Positions 56,487 to 64,000 of a DNA stretch of 64,000 nucleotides are shown here, piece after piece. Under the pieces are notes generated by a model, which saw only the letters and a list, made by a program, of their open reading frames with translations, did not search any database and was not told the DNA's origin. Position 1 is the stretch's first letter, and each line of letters begins with the position of its first letter. The stretch comes from Maribacter halichondriae (lineage in GTDB: Bacteria > Bacteroidota > Bacteroidia > Flavobacteriales > Flavobacteriaceae). Where the stretch lies: assembly GCF_027474825.1 (NCBI RefSeq), contig NZ_CP107030.1, positions 558,001-622,000 of the forward strand, given 5' to 3'. Position numbers and translations under genes: made by a program.

Positions 56487-56502
56487 TGCCATAGAGATAT
56501 TT

Positions 56503-59500
56503 TTAGTTCAAATAGAGATGCCCTGAAAGTTTTTTAGAAGACCCGTCGGTATCCGTATATTCAAAAAGATAAAAATACGTTCCTGTAGGCAGTTTATTTT
56601 CCTTACCTCCAACTGGCCTTACCTGCGAAGTACCATCAAAATAGTTACCCAATGTGTTATATGATTCGGTATAGTAAATTAGAATTCCCCAGCGGGTGTA
56701 AATTCGGAGTTTATTTTCCGGCCGTACCTCTAGACCGGTAATGGTCAGTATGTCATGTACACCATCGCCGTTCGGGGTGACCACGTTGAATACCTCTACC
56801 TCATCGATTTCAATCGGTAGGTCGCTATCTAAATAATCGGGTGTACCATCACCATCAAAATCATCGTTGGCGTAATTGCCATCTTGATCCATATCCTCAT
56901 CGATCGTATCTATTCCATCATCATCATCGTCCGTATCCCTATAATCGGACTCATCGTCTCCATCAGTATTCGGAAGGTCATTAATAGGATTGTCAATTTC
57001 ATCGTTCACGTCGATATCTATTTGTTCGGCACCTTCATAACCATCGTTCAAACCGTCATCGTCTTTATCCGAGCCGATAAATGTCACATCAGCAACGCCG
57101 TCATGATTAAAATCATGACCCTCAATGTTGTCAGGTACATTATCATTGTCACTATCGGAATCCAAATAATCAGGTAAATCGGTACCATCGGTATTCACGG
57201 GAATGATACCGATATTGCCATTGGCCTCATATGCATCATCAAGGCCGTTTGCGTTTCCATCGGTTCCACTTGGTGGAATATATCCAGAAGTTGCTTGTGC
57301 CTCAACATTGTCAGGAATACCGTCATCATCGCTGTCGATATCCAAATAATCGGGATAACTATCGCCATCCGAATCGGTTGGATTCGTAGAAGGATCATTA
57401 TCACCATCAGCATTCAAATCCTCAAAACTATCCAAGATACCATCATCATCGGCGTCTATATCCAAGGGGGTATCGTCAGTTGCATCCCTAAAATCAACAT
57501 CTCCCCCTGTGTTGGCATCATTGTCTATATCCGGAAGAATTACCGTACCTGATAACGGATTATCAATTGTTCCTCCAACATCAGTGTAATCGGGAGTGGC
57601 GTCTGTGGCATCGTCAAGGCCATCATTGTCAGTATCGTTTCCGGAAAGTGTAATCGCTGCTTCCGCAGTGTCATCGGCCCCTTCGTTATCTGAATCGATA
57701 TCCAAATAATCGGGATTATCGACTCCATCGGTATTCGTAGGAACCAAACCGGCGGTATAAGATGTGTCAACTCCATTGGCATCTATACTCCCTGAAGGGG
57801 CAACGTAACCTATTGTCGTTTGCGCTTCAACATTGTCAGGAATACCATCACCATCGGCATCTAAATCGAGAATATCATCAACCCCGTCGGCGTCGGAATC
57901 CAACATCACATAATTTACCGTCTCCCCGTCTGGGTCGTTCTGCACGGCATCAGGTACACCGTCTGTGCCGACTGTTCCATTTACGACTCCATTTGTATGA
58001 GGTTGACCATGACCGACCTCAACGGCATCGAAAATTCCATCATTATCACTATCCAAGTCAAAGGCGTCGATAACCCCGTCGTTGTCAGTATCCATACAAG
58101 ATGAAGGATTCGTGACGGTAACACTAACAAAATCGATATTTGCACCTGAATGGAAACTTGGCCCAGGGGCATCGGAAGTCAATCGCACCGTAGTTTGTTC
58201 TGTGGTCGCAACGAAAGTACTCTCATAGTAAAACCAGGTATTTGGACCGCGAACACCAGCTATGGGACCTTGAGCCAGAGTGGTTTGACTATCATTAAAA
58301 ATCGTGGCACTTGAACTATCGATGACATCTATTTGTAAATCAACCGTGGTGCCTGATAAGTGACCATAATCCTCCCCCCAATACAGTGAAAGGGTGTAGG
58401 TATTTCCGGGTACTGTATTGATTTCCTGACTGAATTCGTTCATTACGCCACCTGACCTTGTTGCATTTCCGATCAGATCCATGTACTGTCTACCATGAAA
58501 TGCCGGGGCCCAAGTACCTCCGTCAACCCAAGCATCCATATTTTGGGTGTAATCCCAAGCTGAAATTTGGTCTGTGTTCAAATCTGCTCCAATATAGGCC
58601 CCATTATCACCTGCATTGGCATACGTTGCGGTATTGGTAAAATCGTCTCTTTCAAAAGAAGCGTTCAGTATCAGATTGCCACAACCTTCATCGGTATCTA
58701 AAATACCATCATTGTCATCGTCCAAATCGACGATATCGGGCATTCCATCGTTATCATTATCGGGGCGATCGTCCGATGCATCCCTAAAATCGACATCGCC
58801 TCCAGTGGATGCATCATTATCTTCATCAGGTAGCATAATCGGGGCGTTTAGTGGATCGTCAATAATTCCACCTGGATCCGAATAGCCACTTAAATCATTG
58901 TCCGACCTATCATCTAAACCGTCATTATCAATGTCGGCACCGGCAATCCATTTTAAGGCTTCCTCCAAATCGGTTCGGGAATCATTATCGGAATCGGTAT
59001 CCATGTAATCAGGATTATCAGACCCGTCGGTATTAGTGGGGGTTATTCCTGCAGCATAGGCCAAATCAACTCCGTTTGCATCTACGGTGCCGTTAGGTGC
59101 TATATAACCAATCGTTGTTTGTGCTTCCACATTATCAGGAATTCCATCACCATCGGAGTCTAAATCGCCAAAGTCTGACATGCCGTCTGCATCATCTGAA
59201 CTTTCTGAAACGGTATAATTAACAATTCCGTTATCAGGGTCTGCCTGTACGGCATCGGGTACACCGTCAGCACCTACACTTCCATTTACTCTTCCGTTAG
59301 TTTGTGACTGCCCATGACCTGCTTCCACAGCGTCATAAATTCCATCGTTGTCGGTATCCAAATCTATCGGATTAGGATAGCCGTCCTTATCACTGTCCAA
59401 TACATAAATCTCAGGATTTATATAATTCGTAGTACAGCGAAAATCAAGATTATGTTCTCTTCCGGAGGCCGCTACGGCAGGTATGATAGTGGTAATACCA

Positions 59501-62500
59501 GCCCTGAAACGAATCTCGGATCGGTTTTCATAATTTATACCAAAATTGGCCTGTGGATTGGTATTGCCTGCTCCTGTGTACTCCGTCGTTCCACCCGTGG
59601 CTACGATCCAAGGAAACTCATAGGAAATCGATAAATCCGTTGGATTAGATACTATATAATTCGTCGGATTCTCTACATAGATTTCCTCACTATAGTCTAC
59701 ATTGCCATCAGTATCATTGATGTTTATAAAGAATTTCGGAACCGTTACCGGAGTCGTACCTCCAGAATTCACGAACTGCATACGATATTCAATATACCCT
59801 TCCTTACCTACATTCGAAATATCAAACGCCGTTCGCGGCCTAAAGGCCTGTGCTTCTGAAGTATTATTATCTATGTCTGCCACGGAAGCATTGAACGTCT
59901 CTACAATAGTCACCAAGGCATCGGTACCCGATGTTATATTCGAAAATCTGTAGACTGCCCCCTGCTGTAATGCGGTGCCGGACTCAAGCGACGATGGAGT
60001 ACTAAAATCGAGAATGGTCTCACCAGTACAATCTGGTTGCGTGTTTCCTACAATAACGTTTAGTTCTTCGGAATCCAAAAGGCCGTCGTTATCGTCATCA
60101 AGATCTATGGCATCAACAATGCCGTCAGTATCGGTATCCAATCGGTCATCCTGTGCGTCCCTGAAATCGACATCGCCACCTGAATTGGCATCTTTATCCG
60201 TGTCCAATAGAATTATCGCTCCTGAAAGTGGATCATCTATTGTACCACCAACATCGGAATAATCTGCTGTTGCGTCAGTGGAGTCATCTAGGCCGTCATT
60301 ATCAGCATCTGAATTTAACAAAGTAATCTGTGCTTCTAAAGTATCGTTTCCTCCCTCGTTATCGGAATCCAGATCCAAATAATCAGGGGCATCTGCACCA
60401 TCGGTATTTGTTGGGTTTATTCCTGAAGGATAAGCAGTATCGAAACCGTTGGCATTTACCGTACCGCTTGGGGCGATATAACCAATGGTTGTTTGTGCTT
60501 CCACATTGTCGGGAAGGCCATCTCCATCGGCGTCGAGATCCAAAAAGTCAAATAGCGTATCGGTGTCATCTGTACTTTCTGCTACGGTATAATTAACCAA
60601 TCTATCATTTGGATCAACCTGCACAACATCCGGTATACCGTCAGTGCCTACTGAACCGTTAACCCTACCATTGGTTTGAGGCTGTGCATGGCCAGCTTCA
60701 GCAGCGTCAAATATGCCATCATTATCAGCGTCTAGATCAAGATAGTTAAATACTCCATCTAAATCGGTATCTAAATTTTCGCAAGTGGAAAAGCGAATAG
60801 TGAAATCATCCCATACCGAAAAATCCGCTGCATTATCATCAATATGGCCATAAACATAGGTTCGAATGGTGTAGGTGGTATTCTCATCTAATTTGATAAA
60901 TTCATCTCTACTTTGAGTTAAACGATCTCCTGGTAACAAATCAGTATAACTACTATTCACATCAATATCAATGGAAAGAATATCATAAGAAGTAAAACCA
61001 TCACTAGAAATCAGGGTCGCGATTTGGTAAGAATCACCTACAGTAGGTTCGAACCAACCCGTGGCCAATTCTGTGATTACCGGTTGCATCAAGTTAGTGC
61101 CTGTAGTAAACGAGACTTCAACATAGTCATTCGCAGCAAAGGCCTCACTGAAATTATTAGCATTTATATTTCTTAATTCTACTTGTTGTGCTGGAGTACT
61201 TGCAGTAATTCCACTAAATGAGATATCAGTATTGGTAACAACCAACCAATCCGTTATGCTAGGGTTTTGCACAAAATCTAAACTTAAATTTCCTGGTGGT
61301 GTATTCAGGGTCCATGAAATATAATCGTCATCAATACACTCAGCACCTTCATCCGTATTCAAGATTCCATCATTATCAATATCATAATCCAAAAAGTCAA
61401 CAATACCATCACCGTCGGTATCAGGTCGATCTTCTATATCATCCCTAAAATCGACGTCACCGCCCGAGGAAGCGTCGCTATCCAAATCGGGAAGTATTAC
61501 GGGTGCGGTCAATGGGTAATCTATGGTACCTCCAACATCCGAATAATTCCCTGTCGCATCGGTTGCGTCGTCAAGACCGTCGTTATCGGTGTCATTACCT
61601 GAAAGTGTTATTGCGGCTTCAATCGTATCATTGGCCCCTTCGTTGTCCGAATCTGTATCCAAATAATCTGGGTTATCCGTGCTATCTGTATTTGTGGGTA
61701 CGATTCCCGAGGGATATGCTGGATCTACTCCAAAGGTATCCACCGATCCACTTGGCAAAAGATAGCCTATCGTGGTTTGCGCCTCCACCTGGTCAGGAAT
61801 GCCGTCACCGTCAGAATCCAAATCTAAAAAGTTATGGATGGTATCGGAATCATCGGCGCTCTCACCGACAGAATAGTTAACCATCCCATCATTTGGATTC
61901 GCCTGAACCAAATCGGGAATGCCATCGCTACCAACTGCACCGCTAACAATACCATTGGTATGTGCCTGTCCGTGGCCAGACTCTACCGCGTCCAACATCC
62001 CATCATTGTCACTGTCCAAATCAAAAATATTGATGACGCCATCGGCATCAGTATCCAAACTGCAAAATACGGGTTGGGTGAATCTTGTAGAAGAGTCTGT
62101 AGGGTATTCAAAACTAAGGACAATACGACTCACTTGCCCTTCAAAATAAAACAGAATGGATCCAATAGGGTCATCGGCAGGGTCATCACCGTCAGAGTCT
62201 ACGGCGTCTGCCACGAATAGATTTCCCGTTTGGGTTATTATAGAACCTACTTGCGTAACACCTTCTGTTGTAAGGTCGTAAAGCACATTATTTTCATCAT
62301 AGACATCAATGGTGCAACGTGTATTATTGTCGAAGTCTGTCATCTTAAAGCTGACCTTCGCTATCGGAATACTAAAGGTCGAAGTCAAACTACCTGACTG
62401 ACCAGCATCGCCACGCAGTCTTATGGATGGGCCATTCAGACCGGCATCATATCCAAAAATCTCAACGTTATCAGGATTATTCAATGTATAGGTCAAATCT

Positions 62501-63948
62501 GTACCGTCTATCGAATAGGTATCATCAACAACATTATTTCCTATTCCTATCGTACCAGAGATGTTAGAATCCCTGCACCCATCGATACTATCGGGAATCC
62601 CGTCGTTATCGTCATCAAAATCTACCCGATCTCCAATTCCATCCATATCATTGTCTGTGGCCAAACCTAATGTAAAGGAACCTCTATAACTAATTGTGTG
62701 GGCGTCAACGGAAATATAATAGGTATTACCGGCTATAAGGCCGGGTACTCTAAGGTTTACATCTTGGTTGGGAAAGGCGTAGATTGCACTGGTGACCTCA
62801 GTAACCCCGTCACCCTCCCAAAGCGCTATCAACGTTCTTGTCTGGCTTCCCTTGGCGCCCCCAATATCAACTGTTATGTTCACTTGATTGGTTGCTGGGG
62901 CAACAAAGTAGAACCATCGATTTGCACGCGGTCCACCAACACCCCAAGCACTACCTGGGTTTAAATCTGGTGAAGCACCCAAAGTATTGTAAGCCGCATC
63001 GGCGGAAGAAGTATTTATTAGACCGGTAACATCAACTGCCCCTTCATACATATCGTAATCAACCTGATCTTGAAGACAAAGCGTAAAAGAACCTTGTCCC
63101 GCATAGGAATCCACTGAAATATAATAGGTAGAACCGGGAGTCAAGCCCAAATAGTTCGCATCTACGTGAGATCCTGCAGAGTCGAACCTATCACTGGCAA
63201 GTTCTGTAACGCCATCGGCTTCCCAAAGTGCCAACTGCGTAAAGCGTTGTGTACCCAAAGGATCACCGGCACCCCCGCCCCTTCTAACAATGACTCGAAT
63301 CTCCCCCGAAAGAGGGGCATCGAATCGAAACCATCGATTATGTCTGGGGCCACCAGCAGACCATTCACTGGCGCTGTTTCGGTCCGCCGAAGCACCGTAC
63401 GAATTATATGCGGCATTCGCGGAACATCCGTTTATAAAACCTGTAATATCCAAGGCCCCTTCGTAAAAGTCATAATCCATTACATCCTCCAAACACAGAG
63501 CAAAAGTACCGGTGGTAGATGAACCATGACTATCTACTGAAATATAATACGTGCTTCCAGGCGTAAGACCAACATGACCTATATTGACATTGTCATATTG
63601 TGTATACCAATTTTCGCTTCGTATTTCAGTTAGTCCGTCAGCTTCCCAAAGTGCAATCTGTGCGTATCGAATTGCACTTGGGGAGGTACTTCTACGAAGT
63701 CTAATATTAATTTGTCCATTGGCAGGTGCCACAAAACTGAACCACACGTTATTATCTACCACCCCACCGTTCCATTCACTTCCTGCATTGCCATCACCTG
63801 TAGAGTTTACGGTCGTATAGGCGTCATCAGCCGAACAAGAATTGATTAAGGAGGAAATATCAATGGAATTAACGAAATCATCGTTCGCAGGTTGGGCAAA
63901 AGATAGTTGGGCACAACTTAGCAAAGCAATGAAAAGTAACATTTTCAT
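56503..63948 (-). CDS. Giant TSP3-repeat surface protein with type IX sorting domain
   Basis: About 2481 residues from the ATG at 63948 (MKMLLFIALLSCAQLSFAQ); the frame is open on past 63993. Order of parts: signal peptide; three similar beta-domains of about 140 residues, each with a GLTPGSTYYISVDSH-like strand; then Asp-rich thrombospondin type 3 units (DSDNDGIPD-like, calcium-binding) arranged in four large repeats; between them three unrelated inserts, one resembling DUF642 (GNLILNASFERDDF); and a C-terminal domain (FNVVTPNGDGVHDILTITGL ... GTYFYLFEYTD) of the gliding-motility type. It is expected to be exported by type IX secretion and attached to the cell surface. The function may be adhesion, but this is inference. 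Confidence 0.92.
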   Translation of the reverse strand: MKMLLFIALLSCAQLSFAQPANDDFVNSIDISSLINSCSADDAYTTVNSTGDGNAGSEWNGGVVDNNVWFSFVAPANGQINIRLRRSTSPSAIRYAQIALWEADGLTEIRSENWYTQYDNVNIGHVGLTPGSTYYISVDSHGSSTTGTFALCLEDVMDYDFYEGALDITGFINGCSANAAYNSYGASADRNSASEWSAGGPRHNRWFRFDAPLSGEIRVIVRRGGGAGDPLGTQRFTQLALWEADGVTELASDRFDSAGSHVDANYLGLTPGSTYYISVDSYAGQGSFTLCLQDQVDYDMYEGAVDVTGLINTSSADAAYNTLGASPDLNPGSAWGVGGPRANRWFYFVAPATNQVNITVDIGGAKGSQTRTLIALWEGDGVTEVTSAIYAFPNQDVNLRVPGLIAGNTYYISVDAHTISYRGSFTLGLATDNDMDGIGDRVDFDDDNDGIPDSIDGCRDSNISGTIGIGNNVVDDTYSIDGTDLTYTLNNPDNVEIFGYDAGLNGPSIRLRGDAGQSGSLTSTFSIPIAKVSFKMTDFDNNTRCTIDVYDENNVLYDLTTEGVTQVGSIITQTGNLFVADAVDSDGDDPADDPIGSILFYFEGQVSRIVLSFEYPTDSSTRFTQPVFCSLDTDADGVINIFDLDSDNDGMLDAVESGHGQAHTNGIVSGAVGSDGIPDLVQANPNDGMVNYSVGESADDSDTIHNFLDLDSDGDGIPDQVEAQTTIGYLLPSGSVDTFGVDPAYPSGIVPTNTDSTDNPDYLDTDSDNEGANDTIEAAITLSGNDTDNDGLDDATDATGNYSDVGGTIDYPLTAPVILPDLDSDASSGGDVDFRDDIEDRPDTDGDGIVDFLDYDIDNDGILNTDEGAECIDDDYISWTLNTPPGNLSLDFVQNPSITDWLVVTNTDISFSGITASTPAQQVELRNINANNFSEAFAANDYVEVSFTTGTNLMQPVITELATGWFEPTVGDSYQIATLISSDGFTSYDILSIDIDVNSSYTDLLPGDRLTQSRDEFIKLDENTTYTIRTYVYGHIDDNAADFSVWDDFTIRFSTCENLDTDLDGVFNYLDLDADNDGIFDAAEAGHAQPQTNGRVNGSVGTDGIPDVVQVDPNDRLVNYTVAESTDDTDTLFDFLDLDADGDGLPDNVEAQTTIGYIAPSGTVNANGFDTAYPSGINPTNTDGADAPDYLDLDSDNEGGNDTLEAQITLLNSDADNDGLDDSTDATADYSDVGGTIDDPLSGAIILLDTDKDANSGGDVDFRDAQDDRLDTDTDGIVDAIDLDDDNDGLLDSEELNVIVGNTQPDCTGETILDFSTPSSLESGTALQQGAVYRFSNITSGTDALVTIVETFNASVADIDNNTSEAQAFRPRTAFDISNVGKEGYIEYRMQFVNSGGTTPVTVPKFFININDTDGNVDYSEEIYVENPTNYIVSNPTDLSISYEFPWIVATGGTTEYTGAGNTNPQANFGINYENRSEIRFRAGITTIIPAVAASGREHNLDFRCTTNYINPEIYVLDSDKDGYPNPIDLDTDNDGIYDAVEAGHGQSQTNGRVNGSVGADGVPDAVQADPDNGIVNYTVSESSDDADGMSDFGDLDSDGDGIPDNVEAQTTIGYIAPNGTVDANGVDLAYAAGITPTNTDGSDNPDYMDTDSDNDSRTDLEEALKWIAGADIDNDGLDDRSDNDLSGYSDPGGIIDDPLNAPIMLPDEDNDASTGGDVDFRDASDDRPDNDNDGMPDIVDLDDDNDGILDTDEGCGNLILNASFERDDFTNTATYANAGDNGAYIGADLNTDQISAWDYTQNMDAWVDGGTWAPAFHGRQYMDLIGNATRSGGVMNEFSQEINTVPGNTYTLSLYWGEDYGHLSGTTVDLQIDVIDSSSATIFNDSQTTLAQGPIAGVRGPNTWFYYESTFVATTEQTTVRLTSDAPGPSFHSGANIDFVSVTVTNPSSCMDTDNDGVIDAFDLDSDNDGIFDAVEVGHGQPHTNGVVNGTVGTDGVPDAVQNDPDGETVNYVMLDSDADGVDDILDLDADGDGIPDNVEAQTTIGYVAPSGSIDANGVDTSYTAGLVPTNTDGVDNPDYLDIDSDNEGADDTAEAAITLSGNDTDNDGLDDATDATPDYTDVGGTIDNPLSGTVILPDIDNDANTGGDVDFRDATDDTPLDIDADDDGILDSFEDLNADGDNDPSTNPTDSDGDSYPDYLDIDSDDDGIPDNVEAQATSGYIPPSGTDGNANGLDDAYEANGNIGIIPVNTDGTDLPDYLDSDSDNDNVPDNIEGHDFNHDGVADVTFIGSDKDDDGLNDGYEGAEQIDIDVNDEIDNPINDLPNTDGDDESDYRDTDDDDDGIDTIDEDMDQDGNYANDDFDGDGTPDYLDSDLPIEIDEVEVFNVVTPNGDGVHDILTITGLEVRPENKLRIYTRWGILIYYTESYNTLGNYFDGTSQVRPVGGKENKLPTGTYFYLFEYTDTDGSSKKLSGHLYLN
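57470..62020 (-). repeat. Four long internal repeats of the giant gene
   Basis: Copies of about 590-610 bp lie at roughly 61430-62020, 60145-60745, 58765-59375 and 57470-58065. Each codes for about 200 residues, with shared landmarks AVExGHGQ, DGVPDxVQ, VEAQTTIGY and GGDVDFRD. They are separated by 0.69-0.77 kb of non-repeated sequence. The copies have diverged at many positions. Confidence 0.85.
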
Positions 63949-64000
63949 CGCTCCGGATAGAGGTTCGGTTTGGTTAGTTTTATTAGGGGGCATAGGCTTT

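Noticed and set aside
56850-62640. Regular Asp-codon patterns (TCATCATC and similar) look like DNA repeats on the plus strand.
   Set aside because: They come from calcium-binding TSP3 repeats of the giant protein and are explained by the protein sequence; opposite-strand frames are shadows.

Overview
The window looks like chromosomal DNA of a marine-type member of the Flavobacteriaceae (Bacteroidota). Support comes from the AT-leaning composition, promoters of the TTTG-N20-TAnnTTTG type (best copy at 7674-7705), many DUF families typical of the phylum (DUF2911, DUF4295, DUF5916, DUF4369, DUF6249), a giant protein with a gliding-motility-type C-terminal sorting domain (type IX secretion), and the rpmB-rpmG-DUF4295-ftsY gene order. 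No tRNA, rRNA, CRISPR array, prophage or insertion sequence was seen.

Layout. 1-12 kb (mostly minus strand): rimO (cut by the window edge), a serine hydrolase, an amidase coupled to a DUF2911 protein, lgt, ftsY, the rpmG/rpmB block, cinA, an Hpt protein, an FAH-family hydrolase, a DEDDh exonuclease, and a methyltransferase paired with a ParB-fold protein. 12-24 kb: a TPR lipoprotein, an outer-membrane protein, an E2 acyltransferase, recR divergent from a sodium symporter, a CoA-binding protein, fabH, an S9 peptidase and a TetR/AarF pair. 24.8-34 kb: htpG with repeats behind it, a membrane protein, and a probable inositol/sugar catabolic cluster (epimerase, hydrolase, Gfo/Idh/MocA oxidoreductase, inositol oxygenase, SSS symporter). 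34-41.5 kb: an ECF sigma factor with a membrane partner, a MOSC protein, DoxX, an AraC regulator, an AlkB-like dioxygenase and an S1/P1 nuclease. 41.8-53.4 kb: PBP1A, an SPFH cluster, two tandem DUF5916 proteins, a DUF819 membrane protein and a DUF4369 lipoprotein. 53.4-64 kb (minus strand): a small conserved protein, manA, a peroxiredoxin, queD, idi and a ~2480-residue TSP3-repeat surface protein.

Three things stand out. First, at least seven genes carry nine single-base deletions, most in short homopolymers and always in the same direction. Seven of the nine lie in 44.3-49.4 kb, so a consensus-sequence problem is the best explanation and the genes are probably intact in the cell. Second, four intergenic regions carry 7-nt-period tandem repeats, most lying directly 3' of a stop codon. 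Third, two short promoter-to-terminator units (24.45-24.57 kb minus, 26.89-26.98 kb plus) look like small RNAs or attenuators, and a 163-bp inverted repeat sits just after the manA stop codon.
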